This document shows, one piece after another, positions 9,678-18,901 of a DNA stretch of 64,000 nt. Where the stretch lies: contig NZ_KQ759763.1 of assembly GCF_001482195.1 (NCBI RefSeq), positions 1,957,321 to 2,021,320 on the forward strand, in the 5' to 3' direction. The notes below the pieces were generated by a model. That model worked only from the letters and a program-made list of their open reading frames with translations, ran no database searches and was not told the DNA's origin. The stretch's first letter is position 1. Each line of letters begins with the position of its first letter. The DNA comes from Luteimonas abyssi (GTDB lineage: Bacteria; Pseudomonadota; Gammaproteobacteria; Xanthomonadales; Xanthomonadaceae). The position numbers were made by a program, and so were the translations under genes.

Positions 9678-10688
9678 CTACGCGGCGGTCCGTCGCTTGC
9701 GGCTGGACTCGCGGATCACCAGCTCCACGGGAAGCCGTTCGTCCGCCGGCGTCCCGTCCGTCCCTTCGCCGCCGAGCCTGTCCAGCAGCAGGCGCAGGGC
9801 TCGCCCGCCGAGTTCGGCGATATCCACGCGCATCGTGGTCAGCCCGGGGTGGACGTAACGCGCGAGGGGGATATCGTCGAAACCGGCCAGGGCGATATCG
9901 TCGGGCACGCGGACGCCGGCCTGGTTGAACGCGAACAGGCAGCCCAGCGCCATCATGTCGTTGGCAGCGAACACCGCATCCGGACGCGTCGCCCCGGCGA
10001 GGACCTCCTGCCCGGCGGCATGCCCGGCAGCTTCCTCGAAGTCGCCCTGCACGACCCGGGACTCGACCGCGCCGGGCACGGTCGCCAGTTCGTCCCGATA
10101 CCCGCGCAGCCGCTCGCGCGCGTCATGGTTGTCCTCCGGGCCGGCGATGAAGGCGATATGGCGATGACCGGTGTCGAGCAGGTGGCGGGTCATGGCGCGG
10201 GCGCCGCCGTAACTGTCGACATTGAGCGCGGGCAGCGCGCCGCCGGCGCCGCTGTTGAGCAGCACCGCCGGCATGCCGGGGTCCGCGACACCGCCGTGGC
10301 CGGCTTCCGACGCGAACGGCGACATCAGCAGCAGCCCATCCACGCGCCCGCGCATGGCGCGCAATGCGGAGGCCTGTTCGTCGGGGTCGCCGTGGTAGCT
10401 CGACACCAGCAGGTGCAGGCCGTGCGAGCGCGCCACCGCGTCGATGCCGCGCATGAGCTCGGAGAAGAATTCGCCGTACAGATCCGGCAGCACCACGCCG
10501 ACGGTCTGGGTCCGGCGGCTGCTGAGACTGCGTGCGGCGTGATGCGGGGTATAGCGCAGTCGATCGGCCACTTCGAAGACGCGCTTGCGCACTTCCGCGG
10601 CCACGTTCTCGTGACCGTTGAGTGCGCGCGACACCGTCGCGACCGACACATTCGCCTCACGGGCGACATCTTTGATCGTGATACTCAC
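9678..10688 (-). CDS. LacI-family transcriptional regulator
   Basis: A 336-residue repressor. The N-terminal helix-turn-helix is canonical (TIKDVAREANVSVATVSRAL), followed by the hinge helix (HHAARSLSS) and a periplasmic-binding-protein-like effector domain from about residue 60 (GVVLPDLYGEFFSELMRGI; AGFDDIPLARY; final TTMRVDIAELG). It starts with GTG at 10688, preceded by a strong GGAGG. An operator of matching type lies 36 bases upstream of the start, so autoregulation is likely, and a second copy controls the glucanase/ABC unit. The inducer is presumably an imported oligosaccharide. Confidence 0.93.
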   Translation of the reverse strand: MSITIKDVAREANVSVATVSRALNGHENVAAEVRKRVFEVADRLRYTPHHAARSLSSRRTQTVGVVLPDLYGEFFSELMRGIDAVARSHGLHLLVSSYHGDPDEQASALRAMRGRVDGLLLMSPFASEAGHGGVADPGMPAVLLNSGAGGALPALNVDSYGGARAMTRHLLDTGHRHIAFIAGPEDNHDARERLRGYRDELATVPGAVESRVVQGDFEEAAGHAAGQEVLAGATRPDAVFAANDMMALGCLFAFNQAGVRVPDDIALAGFDDIPLARYVHPGLTTMRVDIAELGGRALRLLLDRLGGEGTDGTPADERLPVELVIRESSRKRRTAA

Positions 10689-10723
10689 CCGCCCTCCACG
10701 GCTGAGCCCAGCGTGGCGCGGAC

Positions 10724-10737
10724 TGTAATCGTTTCCA
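10724..10737. promoter_or_regulatory. LacI-family operator in front of lacI-receptor unit
   Basis: TGTAATCGTTTCCA matches TGnnAnCGnTnnCA at every defined position and differs from the site at 6516-6529 at one base. It lies just upstream of the regulator's ribosome-binding site, in the right place to block transcription of lacI and the receptor gene behind it. Confidence 0.75.
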
Positions 10738-10850
10738 CACGCATTCGCAAAGATATCGACGGACGCCCTGCAATCCCTGTGCCACGCCGCGCGGCCATGC
10801 GGCGCGAGCGACCGGGCATGTTGCGCTGCACGATGATTCTGCGCCGCGGA

Positions 10851-11156
10851 TCAGGCATCGACCGGCGGCGTGGCCTGGATCGACAACGCGTGGATATCGG
10901 TCTCCATCAATGCCCCCATCGCATCGTAGATGGCCCGGTGCCGCTGGATCGGCGTCATGCCGGCGAACGCCTGCGCCACGATCTCGACATGGAAATGGCC
11001 TCGCCCATCGCGGGCACCGGCATGCTTGGCATGCCGCTGGGAGTCGTCCCGGATCTCGAGTCGTTGTGGCGCGAACGCCTGTTCCAGCGCCGCCCGGATC
11101 GCCGGAACGCGAGCCTCGCGCGGCATCGCGTCCGGATGCGGCAGGTCGGCGCTCAC
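10851..11156 (-). CDS. BolA/IbaG-family protein
   Basis: A 101-residue cytosolic protein with the BolA fold signature: IRAALEQAF, then RHAKHAG and the invariant [25 protein letters not shown]. BolA proteins bind monothiol glutaredoxins with a [2Fe-2S] cluster and act in iron-sulfur trafficking and stress response. The GTG start at 11156 overlaps the TGA of the YciI-like gene by four bases, so the two are translationally coupled. Confidence 0.9.
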   Translation of the reverse strand: MSADLPHPDAMPREARVPAIRAALEQAFAPQRLEIRDDSQRHAKHAGARDGRGHFHVEIVAQAFAGMTPIQRHRAIYDAMGALMETDIHALSIQATPPVDA

Positions 11157-11452
11157 GGCAGCACCTTCCGGAACGGCCTGACCTCGACGCGGGCATAGAC
11201 GCCCGCGGCTACGTAAGGATCCGAGTCCGCCCAGGCGCGCGCGGACTCGATGGATTCGAATTCGGCCACCACCAGGCTGCCGCTGAAGCCGGCCGGGCCC
11301 GGGTCCTCGGCGTCGATGGCCGGGCATGGGCCGGCCAGCAGGAGCCGACCGGCGTCGCGCAGCGCTTCGAGCCGCTGCAGGTGGGCGGGACGCGCCGCCT
11401 GCCGTTGCGCCAGGACATCGCGTCCGTCGTAGCCTTCGATCACGTACCACAT
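11153..11452 (-). CDS. YciI-like protein
   Basis: A 99-residue protein of the YCII family (ferredoxin-like fold). It opens with [10 protein letters not shown] and has the conserved RPAHLQRL helix with a central His, then GRLLLAGP and [22 protein letters not shown]. Its biochemical role is not established; the family has conserved His/Asp residues suggestive of an enzyme. It is the promoter-proximal gene of a two-gene unit with bolA. The ATG at 11452 is chosen because the family motif starts right at it; upstream codons lack similarity. Confidence 0.88.
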   Translation of the reverse strand: MWYVIEGYDGRDVLAQRQAARPAHLQRLEALRDAGRLLLAGPCPAIDAEDPGPAGFSGSLVVAEFESIESARAWADSDPYVAAGVYARVEVRPFRKVLP

Positions 11453-11863
11453 GCAGCGGATCCATCGTTCACCGGGAGCGCGCATTGTATCGGCTCGACT
11501 TCCGGCCCCTTGCCGCGCCGCGCCACAACGCCCGTCCGCGGGCCGCACGGTGGCTTGAACGCCCGCCGCGCATACGCTGGACAGCCGCAACGCAAGACCG
11601 TAGGCTAGACGACAGTTTCGAGACCGGATCGCAGCGGCCGTCGCTCCAGGACGCCAGATTCGCTGCCAGACCCCGGTTCCGCCCGACGCCTCTCCGCCAT
11701 CGCACCGCCCCGTTCCGGGCGATGTCGTTCGCGGCGTCCGGCCGCCACGTCCACGCCGTCATCGCCGTCCGGCCGCCTGTCAGGTGGCGGACCGCCGTGG
11801 TGGCCGCGACCGGCGGCCGACCATTCCGACACCAGAGTCGGCCCAGAGGGGGCCGCTTCGCGA
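11453..11863. other. intergenic region between divergent yciI-like and scpA genes
   Basis: About 410 bases with no convincing gene on either strand. Open frames here have Arg/Pro-rich composition typical of antisense GC-rich DNA. The region must hold the promoters of both flanking units, but I see no element close to consensus. No tRNA-like or other RNA fold was recognised. Confidence 0.6.
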
Positions 11864-12787
11864 ATGACACAAGCCGGTCAGCCCGTCGCGGATCCCGCGG
11901 CCACCGCCGTACCCGCAGCGGCTCCGCAGCAGCAGGAGATGCCGCTGGCGGTGGTGCACGGCCAGCCGGTGCTGCAGATTCCGCAGGATCTGTACATCCC
12001 GCCGGATGCGCTCGAAGTCATCCTCGAGGCGTTCGAGGGCCCACTCGATCTGCTGCTGTACCTGATCCGCCGGCAGAACCTGGACATCCTGGATATCCCG
12101 GTCGCCGAGATCACCCGCCAGTACGTTGATTACATCAACGTGATGCAGGAGTTGCGGTTCGAACTGGCGGCCGAATATCTGGTGATGGCCGCGATCCTCG
12201 CCGAGATCAAGTCGCGCATGCTGTTGCCGCGACCGGTCGCCGAGGAAGGCGAGGAAGGCGATCCACGTGCCGAACTGGTACGCCGCCTGCAGGAGTACGA
12301 ACGTTTCAAACAGGCCGCTGAGGACATCGACCTGCTTCCGCGAATGGAGCGCGACACCGCCCCGGCGTCTGCGCACCTGCCCGAACAGGCGGAGGTGCGC
12401 CTGCCGCCCCCGGTGGAACTGCGCGAGCTGCTGCTGGCGCTGCACGATGTGCTCAAGCGCGCCGAGCTGTTCACCGGCCATGCGATCAAGCGCGATGCGC
12501 TGAGCGTGCGGCAGCGGATGGGCGAAGTGCTGACCCGGCTCGAAGACGGCGCGTTCCACCGCTTCGAATCGTTGTTCGAAGCGGGCGAAGGCAAGCTCGG
12601 CGTGGTGGTGACCTTGCTGTCGCTGCTGGAGCTCGCCAAGGAACGTCTGCTGGAGATCGTGCAGGAGGCGTCGACGGCGCCGATCTACGTGAAGTCGCTG
12701 GCGACCCGCGATGGCGCCGCCGGACAGGTCGAACTGGTCAGCGAGTTCGACGATATCGATGCCGAAGACGACACGCGCGGCGCCTGA
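11864..12787 (+). CDS. scpA: segregation and condensation protein A
   Basis: A 307-residue kleisin. The N-terminal SMC-binding helices are recognised by FEGPLDLLLYLIRRQNLDILDIPVAEITRQY, and the C-terminal winged helix by VVTLLSLLELAKERLL. ScpA bridges the SMC ATPase heads together with ScpB and helps compact and separate the nucleoid. The first 40 residues are Ala/Pro/Gln-rich and not conserved. ScpB follows 58 bases later on the same strand, the usual order. Confidence 0.95.
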   Translation: MTQAGQPVADPAATAVPAAAPQQQEMPLAVVHGQPVLQIPQDLYIPPDALEVILEAFEGPLDLLLYLIRRQNLDILDIPVAEITRQYVDYINVMQELRFELAAEYLVMAAILAEIKSRMLLPRPVAEEGEEGDPRAELVRRLQEYERFKQAAEDIDLLPRMERDTAPASAHLPEQAEVRLPPPVELRELLLALHDVLKRAELFTGHAIKRDALSVRQRMGEVLTRLEDGAFHRFESLFEAGEGKLGVVVTLLSLLELAKERLLEIVQEASTAPIYVKSLATRDGAAGQVELVSEFDDIDAEDDTRGA

Positions 12788-12845
12788 CCTTGAACCACGA
12801 ACCCCGCGCGTCGTACGCGTGACCGACCCACACCCGACCGATCAC

Positions 12846-13754
12846 ATGGACCAGACCCTGATCAACCGCATCGTCGACGCCGCGCTGCTGGCCGCGAACC
12901 AGCCGCTGACGGTCGTGCAACTGCGCGGGTTGTTCACCCTCGACGCGCCGGCACCCGACGGCACCATCGAACAGGCCCTGCAGGATCTGCAGGCCGCCTG
13001 CGCCGACCGCGGCGTGGAGCTGGTGGAAGTCGCGTCGGGCTGGCGCTACCAGGTGCGCGGCGACGTGCATGCCTGGGTGGCGCGGCTGTGGACCGAACGC
13101 CAGACCCGCTACACCCGTGCCACGCTCGAAACACTCGCGCTGATCGCCTACCGCCAGCCGATCACCCGCGGCGAGATCGAGCAGGTCCGCGGCGTGGCGA
13201 CCAACAGCAACATCATCAAGGCGCTGGAAGAGCGCGAGTGGATCCGCGTGGTCGGCCATCGCGACATGCCCGGCCGCCCCGAGCTGCTCGGAACCACCAA
13301 GACCTTCCTGGACTACTTCGGCCTCAAGCGCCTGGACGAATTGCCGCCGCTGTCGGAGCTGAAGGACTTCGGCGAACTCGAGCCCCAACTCGATCTCGGC
13401 AAGGACGACGACACCGGTCAGGCCGACGGCGACACCGCCGCGATGCCGGTCGGTGACACTCCGCTCGACGATGCAGACGCAGCCGCTGGCGCCGATGACC
13501 CGACCGGTGCCGACGACGACGTCGATGCGGCCCAGGCCTCGCCCACTGCGACCGGTGACAGCGTCGACACCGCGTCCGACGCGGACGATCCGCCCTCTCG
13601 CGACGACACCGTCGACATCGATGTCGACACCACTCGCCCCACCGAAACCACCGAAACCACCGCGGACGATGCCGATTCCGGCACCGCCGCATCCTCGCAA
13701 CCCGAAACGGATACCGCCCTCGCCGACGACGGCGACAGCACCCGGAGTCAATGA
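12846..13754 (+). CDS. scpB: segregation and condensation protein B with long acidic tail
   Basis: A 302-residue ScpB. The tandem winged helices cover residues 1-180 (LINRIVDAALLAANQPL; TLETLALIAYRQPITRGEIEQVRGV; DMPGRPELLGTTKTFLDYFGL). After residue 180 the protein is a low-complexity Asp/Ala/Thr tail of about 120 residues. ATG 12846 is used; an in-frame GTG 24 bases upstream is possible. The stop overlaps the start of rluB (ATGA), so the two are coupled. Confidence 0.94.
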   Translation: MDQTLINRIVDAALLAANQPLTVVQLRGLFTLDAPAPDGTIEQALQDLQAACADRGVELVEVASGWRYQVRGDVHAWVARLWTERQTRYTRATLETLALIAYRQPITRGEIEQVRGVATNSNIIKALEEREWIRVVGHRDMPGRPELLGTTKTFLDYFGLKRLDELPPLSELKDFGELEPQLDLGKDDDTGQADGDTAAMPVGDTPLDDADAAAGADDPTGADDDVDAAQASPTATGDSVDTASDADDPPSRDDTVDIDVDTTRPTETTETTADDADSGTAASSQPETDTALADDGDSTRSQ

Positions 13755-15367
13755 TGAAGAACGACAACGACGCCCAGAACACGGGCACCCGCAAACTCTC
13801 GCTCAAGCGCGACACCGATGCCCCCGCCGCCCCGCGGCTGGAAGAGCGCCTGCACAAGGTTCTGGCCCAGGCCGGTCTCGGCTCGCGGCGCGCGCTCGAG
13901 CAGCGCATCGCCGAGGGCGTGGTCAAGGTCAACGGCGAGCCGGCCCAGGTCGGCATGAGCGTCGGCAGCGGCGACCGCATCGAGATCGACGGCCGCAGCT
14001 TCGTCGCCAGCGCGCTGACCGAGCCGGCGCGCATGCTGATCTACAACAAGCCCGAGGGCGAGGTCACCACGCGCGAGGATCCCGAAGGCCGCCCGACCAT
14101 CTTCGATGCCCTGCCCGTGCTCAAGGGCGCGCGCTGGATCGCCATCGGCCGCCTCGACATCAACACCACCGGCCTGCTGCTGCTCACCACCGACGGCGAG
14201 CTGGCCAACGCGATGATGCACCCGTCCTACGAGGTCGAACGCGAGTACGTCTGCCGCGTGCGCGCGCCCGAGGGCGAGGACGTGGTCTCGGAGAAGATCA
14301 TCGACCGGCTGCGCCGCGGCGTGTCGCTCGACGACGGCCCGGCCAAATTCGACGCGATCGAGCGCATGGGCGGCACCGACTCGCACGACTGGTTCAGCGT
14401 GGTGGTCAAGGAAGGCCGCAACCGCGAGGTGCGCCGGCTGTGGGAATCGCAGGGCTGTCAGGTCAGCCGCCTCAAGCGCGTGCGCTACGGGCGCATCGCC
14501 CTGCCCCAGCCGTTGCTGCGCGGCCAGTCGCAGGAACTGCCGGCCACTCAGGTCGAAACCCTGCGCCGTGAGCTGAAGCTGGAAGAAGGGCCGCCGCCGG
14601 CGCTGACCCTGCAGCCGGTGATCGGCCAGCGCAAGGCGACCAAGGCGACCCTGCACGTGCCGGCCGGCGGTGGCAACGCCTACGTCAACGGCCACAACAC
14701 CGCCGATGAAGGCCGCGAACTGCGCCGCTTCGACCATGTCCGCGAAGACCGCGGTCGTCGCGGCAACCGCAAGCCGCAGGGCGGCCTGACCGTCAGCGGC
14801 GAGGCCGCGGCCAAGCAATCGCAGAAGCCGTTCAAGCAGCGCAAGGACAAGCACAGCCGCGCCCTGCCCGAGGGCAACCCCGCAGCGTTCCGCACCTGGT
14901 ACGTGCCCGACGGCGTGGAAACCGGCCCATCCGGCCATCGCAACGCGGATGGCCGCGGCCCGAAGAAGCCATACGGCAACAAGAAGCGGCCTGGCGGTGG
15001 TGGTGGCAGCCAGGGCGTCTACGGCAGCCCCGGCGGCGGCGGACGTGGTCCAGGCGGAGGCGGCGGTGGTGGGCGCGGTCCTGGTGGCGGCAACGCGGGC
15101 GGTCGCGGCGGCGCGGGCGGTCAAGGCCCGCGCAAGCCATACGGTCATCCCGACAGCGCACCGGTCTTTCCGTCCGACCATGCCACCCCCGGCGGATACG
15201 GCGCGGGCGCGGGCGAGCGCAATCGCGGCCCCCGTCGCGAGGGCGGCCCGGGCGGCGGCCGCAAGCCCGGTCCCGGCGGCGGGCGCGGTGCACCGCGCAG
15301 TGGTGCTCCGCGCAGCGGCCCGCCTCGCGGGGGCGCATCGCGCGGTCCGCGCGGCGGCAATCGCTGA
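13751..15367 (+). CDS. rluB: 23S rRNA pseudouridine synthase B with Gly-rich tail
   Basis: A 538-residue enzyme of the RsuA/RluB family, which makes pseudouridine-2605 in 23S rRNA. It has an N-terminal S4 RNA-binding domain (LHKVLAQAGLGSRRALEQRIAEGVVKVNG) and a catalytic domain with the catalytic Asp in GRLDINTTGLLLLT, followed by KEGRNREVRRLWES. The enzyme proper ends near residue 290. About 250 further residues are Lys/Arg- then Gly-rich (repeated GGGG and RGG-like units), likely disordered and RNA-binding. E. coli RluB is about 290 residues. Confidence 0.93.
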   Translation: MMKNDNDAQNTGTRKLSLKRDTDAPAAPRLEERLHKVLAQAGLGSRRALEQRIAEGVVKVNGEPAQVGMSVGSGDRIEIDGRSFVASALTEPARMLIYNKPEGEVTTREDPEGRPTIFDALPVLKGARWIAIGRLDINTTGLLLLTTDGELANAMMHPSYEVEREYVCRVRAPEGEDVVSEKIIDRLRRGVSLDDGPAKFDAIERMGGTDSHDWFSVVVKEGRNREVRRLWESQGCQVSRLKRVRYGRIALPQPLLRGQSQELPATQVETLRRELKLEEGPPPALTLQPVIGQRKATKATLHVPAGGGNAYVNGHNTADEGRELRRFDHVREDRGRRGNRKPQGGLTVSGEAAAKQSQKPFKQRKDKHSRALPEGNPAAFRTWYVPDGVETGPSGHRNADGRGPKKPYGNKKRPGGGGGSQGVYGSPGGGGRGPGGGGGGGRGPGGGNAGGRGGAGGQGPRKPYGHPDSAPVFPSDHATPGGYGAGAGERNRGPRREGGPGGGRKPGPGGGRGAPRSGAPRSGPPRGGASRGPRGGNR

Positions 15368-15396
15368 CCGCGTAGCTCGAGTACAGGTGCCGCAGT

Positions 15397-15419
15397 CCGG
15401 TCACGTATCACGTGACCGG
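15397..15419 (+). terminator. perfect 10-bp inverted repeat downstream of rluB
   Basis: CCGGTCACGT and ACGTGACCGG flank an ATC loop, 30 bases after the rluB stop. The stem is strong but no T-run follows, so it could be a terminator of poor type, an mRNA 3' end stabiliser or a protein-binding palindrome (core CACGTGA). I rate the terminator reading as tentative. Confidence 0.45.
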
Positions 15420-15661
15420 CGCGTCGCATCGGCGTCCGGGTGCGTGTCCACGACAGCATCCTGTGGCGGCCTATCCAGAACCGCCTCTGCTGGCAAGGCC
15501 GTCCGACGCGATGATGCGCACCGCGCCCCGAGTCACCAGGCGGGCTTCCCCTCACGTCGAGCCGCGCGTTCTTTCGCCCTCGATCGTTCCGCAGCGGGAT
15601 GTCGCCATGCCAACGCGCGTTGAGGCCTGGCGCGCGGGCACGAACCGCCCGACGTCAAGCC

Positions 15662-15949
15662 TCAGGCGGAGCCCAGCCGGCGCACGCGCCGGACCGTATC
15701 CAGCCACAGCGTGCGCACCCGCGCCGGCTCGAGCGGGTCGTCGAGTCGAAGGACGCCATTGACGCCTTCGCGGCCGTCCACGTCGCGGAAGTTTTGTATG
15801 GTCGGTCGCGCCGCGACCACACCGACGCATGCCGAGCCGTCGTCGAGCTGCAGCTCCACCTTGGCCTCGTCGTCGAGTTCGACCACGAGCGCTTCGAGCC
15901 GCGCGATTTCGTCGGGGTCGGTATGTACGCGTTCGGCGAACTGTCCCAT
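15662..15949 (-). CDS. DUF3247-like protein
   Basis: A 95-residue cytosolic protein that I recognise as the small Xanthomonad family DUF3247 (starts MGQFAERVHTD; contains ELDDEAKVELQLDDGSACVGVVAARPTI and WLDTVRRVRRLGS). As I recall, a structure of a Xanthomonas member showed a variant Sm-like fold; function is unknown. ATG 15949 is where family similarity begins. It follows the omega-amidase gene on the same strand after 136 bases. Confidence 0.72.
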   Translation of the reverse strand: MGQFAERVHTDPDEIARLEALVVELDDEAKVELQLDDGSACVGVVAARPTIQNFRDVDGREGVNGVLRLDDPLEPARVRTLWLDTVRRVRRLGSA

Positions 15950-16085
15950 TGCGATGCCCCAGAGTCCGGTGGCGTCGATTTCATCGCAACCGCCGTCAAC
16001 GCAGCGGCAAATGCATCCTTCCTCCGGGACACCGCGAACGGCCATCCCGGGTACTCGCGCCTGCCGGACCGCGCCGGCGACGGGA

Positions 16086-16916
16086 TCAGCGCGTGCCTGC
16101 GCCCGGAAGACCCGCCAGCTCGAAGCGATCGGCATCCAGCATCGCCGGGAACTGCGCACGGAATTCGTGCAGGCGCTGCGCCTGAAGGGTCGTGGTGCTC
16201 ACCACTTCCTGATCGGCCGCCTCGGCCAGCGGCCTGCCCATGAAGTCGAGCACCGCGCTGTCGCCCGAGTAGGCGATGTCGTTGCCGTCCACGCCGACCC
16301 GGTTCAGGCCCACCACGAAGCACAGGTTCTCGATCGCCCGCGCGCGCAGAAGGGTCTGCCAGGCGTAGGCCCGTGCGGCCGGCCAATTCGCCACGAACAA
16401 CAGCAGATCGAAGTCGAGTTGCCCCGGGCGCTCCACGTCGTAACGGTTCCGGCAGAACACGGGGAACCGGAGATCGAAGCAGACCTGCGGATTGATCCGC
16501 CACCCCTTCCATTCCACCGTCAGTCGCTCGCGCCCGGCGGCGTAGCGCTTGTGCTCGTTGGCGTACCGGAACAGATGTCGCTTGTCGTACCAGCGCAACG
16601 CGCCGTCGGGCGTCGCCCACAGCAGACGATTGAACACGCCTTCCGCCGTACGCAACTGCACGCTGCCGGTCACCGCCGCATCCAGCGCGGCGGCCTGTTC
16701 GCGCACCCACGCCACGGTCGGCCCGTCCATGTCTTCGGCGCGGTCGATGGCATCGTTGCTGAACCCGCTGGTGAAGGTTTCCGGCAACACCACCAGATCG
16801 GTGATGCCACGCAGCGGCCCGATCAACCCGCCGTAGTAGTCGCGGTTGGCTTCGGGATCGTGCCAGCGGGTTTCGCCCTGGACGATGGAAACGCGGAGAT
16901 CCTGGTCTGGGGTCAT
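16086..16916 (-). CDS. omega-amidase, carbon-nitrogen hydrolase (YafV-like)
   Basis: A 276-residue nitrilase-superfamily enzyme with the full catalytic triad: Glu46 (VVLPETFTSGF), Lys112 (WYDKRHLF) and Cys146 (NPQVCFDLRFP). YafV/NIT2-type enzymes hydrolyse alpha-ketoglutaramate and related omega-amides to the keto acid and ammonia. The aminotransferase next upstream on the same strand is of a type that uses glutamine as amino donor and so generates that substrate. The two probably work together in methionine salvage or glutamine transamination. Confidence 0.9.
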   Translation of the reverse strand: MTPDQDLRVSIVQGETRWHDPEANRDYYGGLIGPLRGITDLVVLPETFTSGFSNDAIDRAEDMDGPTVAWVREQAAALDAAVTGSVQLRTAEGVFNRLLWATPDGALRWYDKRHLFRYANEHKRYAAGRERLTVEWKGWRINPQVCFDLRFPVFCRNRYDVERPGQLDFDLLLFVANWPAARAYAWQTLLRARAIENLCFVVGLNRVGVDGNDIAYSGDSAVLDFMGRPLAEAADQEVVSTTTLQAQRLHEFRAQFPAMLDADRFELAGLPGAGTR

Positions 16917-17025
16917 GAGAGTCGTTCCGTCGGGCGGGAGGCTCGGTGCAGGTGCGTCACAGATCGGCGCGGATGCCGGCGAGGATCATCGACCGGTCCG
17001 CCGGAAACGAGGCAAGCCGTGGATA

Positions 17026-18180
17026 TCAGAGTCCACGCAGTCGCTCGATGGCGGCGTCCAGCGTGGCCTCGTTCTTGGCGAAGCACAGCCGCGCCAGGCG
17101 CTGGCCCGAAGGTGGCGCTTCGTAGAACGGCGACAGCGGGATCGCGGCCACACCGTGCTCGCGCGTCAGCCAGCGGCAGAACGCCGCGTCGTCCAGGTCG
17201 CTGACCGCGGAATAGTCCACCAGCTGGAAGTAGCCACCGGGCACGGCCAGCGGCACAAGCTTCGTCGTCAGCAACTGCTCGCGGAAGCGGTCGCGCTTGG
17301 CCTGGTAGAACGCGCCGAGTTGTTCGTAGTGTTCCGGCTCCGCGTCCAGCATCTCCGCGAACGCGTGCTGGGCCGGGGCGAACGTGCAGAACACGTTGTA
17401 CTGGTGAACCTTGCGGAACTCCGCCGACAGCGCCGGCGGGGCGATGCAGTAGCCGATCTTCCAGCCGGTGCAGTGGTAGGTCTTGCCGAAGCTCGACACC
17501 ACGAACGCACGCTCGCGCAACGCCGGATAGCACAGCACCGACTCGTGGCGCGCGCCGTCGAACACGATGTGCTCGTAGACCTCGTCGGACAGCAGCCAGA
17601 TTCCGGTCCCGTCCAGCAGCGCCTGCAGCGCGGCCATGTCGTCGGCGGAGAACATCGCGCCGGACGGGTTGTGCGGGCTGTTGACGATGAGCATGCGCGT
17701 GCGCGGTGTCACTGCGGCGCGCACGGTGTCCCAGTCGACGGCGAAGGTCAGCGGATCGAGCGCGACATGCACCGCACGCGCGCCGGCCAGCTCGATCGCC
17801 GGCTCGTAGCTGTCGTAGGCCGGATCGAGCACGATGACCTCTTCGCCCGCCCTCACCACCGCATGGATCGCGTTGAACAGCGCCTCGGTGGCGCCGCTGG
17901 TCACGGTGATCTCGGCGTCGGCGTCGGGCCGGTGACCGTACACGCGCTCCGTCTTGGCCACGATGGCCTGGCGCAGCGCCGGAACACCGGTCATCGGCGC
18001 GTACTGGTTGTGGCCGGCCGCCATCGCACGTCCCAGGGCGTCGACCAGCCGGGGAGGCACTTCGAAATCCGGGAAGCCCTGCCCCAGGTTGACCGCGCCG
18101 TGCTCGGCGGCCAACTGCGACATCACGGTGAAGATGGTGGTGCCGACCTTCGGCAGCTTGCTCGGGTTGGGGTTCGACAC
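17026..18180 (-). CDS. PLP-dependent aminotransferase, YbdL/methionine-aminotransferase type
   Basis: A 384-residue fold-type I aminotransferase. Motifs include [11 protein letters not shown], the substrate-binding [37 protein letters not shown] and the PLP lysine Lys233 in [16 protein letters not shown]. The pattern is that of E. coli YbdL and kynurenine aminotransferase/GTK, which use methionine, aromatic amino acids or glutamine. The GTG at 18180 is chosen because family similarity starts there ([18 protein letters not shown]). It lies 109 bases upstream of the omega-amidase gene. Confidence 0.9.
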   Translation of the reverse strand: MSNPNPSKLPKVGTTIFTVMSQLAAEHGAVNLGQGFPDFEVPPRLVDALGRAMAAGHNQYAPMTGVPALRQAIVAKTERVYGHRPDADAEITVTSGATEALFNAIHAVVRAGEEVIVLDPAYDSYEPAIELAGARAVHVALDPLTFAVDWDTVRAAVTPRTRMLIVNSPHNPSGAMFSADDMAALQALLDGTGIWLLSDEVYEHIVFDGARHESVLCYPALRERAFVVSSFGKTYHCTGWKIGYCIAPPALSAEFRKVHQYNVFCTFAPAQHAFAEMLDAEPEHYEQLGAFYQAKRDRFREQLLTTKLVPLAVPGGYFQLVDYSAVSDLDDAAFCRWLTREHGVAAIPLSPFYEAPPSGQRLARLCFAKNEATLDAAIERLRGL

Positions 18181-18224
18181 TGCTAGCCTGTCCGCGGGAG
18201 AGGCCCGCGAGTGTAACGTCCGCC

Positions 18225-18758
18225 ATGCAGCCGATCGACGACGCGCGTGCAACCACACTGTTCGATGCCTATCTGCGGGCCCGCTACCGGGTATCGACAC
18301 CGTCGGGCTGGCTGCCGCTGGAGACCGGCCGGCCGGTCCCCTTGGCACTGCGTCGTGCATTGAGCGGGGTCTCCGCCGAGACGGAGACGGTGGCCACGGC
18401 GTTCGGCGTCATCACCGCCTTCAATCCCGGTTCCTCAGCGTGCGACGCCCCGACCAATCGGGCCGCCGACGCCGCCTTGCACGAGGCTCTGCGCGATTCG
18501 GCGCCAGGCCGACTCTGGCGTACCCGCGCCAGCGCCGCGGACGGCCGCTGGCCCGAGGACGGCTGGCTGGCATCGGGCCTGACCACGCGGGTACTGGACG
18601 CCCTCGCCTGCCGCTTCGGTCAGCTCGGCACCCTCCACGCGGAGGACGACGCGCCCATTCGCCTGCGCCTCGCGATACCCATGCCAGCCGCCCTGCCACC
18701 ACATCCGCATGTGGATTGGCGGGTGGCTCATCCCCGCTCGAACCGCTCTCTACCGTAG
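18225..18758 (+). CDS. DUF3293-like protein
   Basis: A 177-residue cytosolic protein. The central part ([31 protein letters not shown]) and the later [22 protein letters not shown] match my memory of the DUF3293 family, which has no known function. It is divergent from the aminotransferase with only 44 bases between the starts, so they share a promoter region. The last 30 residues are Pro/His-rich and not conserved. Confidence 0.75.
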   Translation: MQPIDDARATTLFDAYLRARYRVSTPSGWLPLETGRPVPLALRRALSGVSAETETVATAFGVITAFNPGSSACDAPTNRAADAALHEALRDSAPGRLWRTRASAADGRWPEDGWLASGLTTRVLDALACRFGQLGTLHAEDDAPIRLRLAIPMPAALPPHPHVDWRVAHPRSNRSLP

Positions 18759-18901
18759 GCACAGTCGCGGCCGAGACCATCCTCGGAACGGCGACGCGGA
18801 CCGTCCGACGGCCGCGAACGGCGACGCACCGGGCGGCCAGCCCGCTAGAATCGACGGTTGCGCCATCGGCGCCCGTCCATTTTCCGCGTCCGCGCCCCTG
18901 C

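Noticed and set aside
8292-11198. Long plus-strand open frame opposite the TonB receptor and lacI
   Set aside because: Antisense shadow of two clear genes; low-complexity composition.
11453-11863. A tRNA or small RNA in the yciI-scpA gap
   Set aside because: No cloverleaf or T-loop consensus and no terminator-like structure was found.
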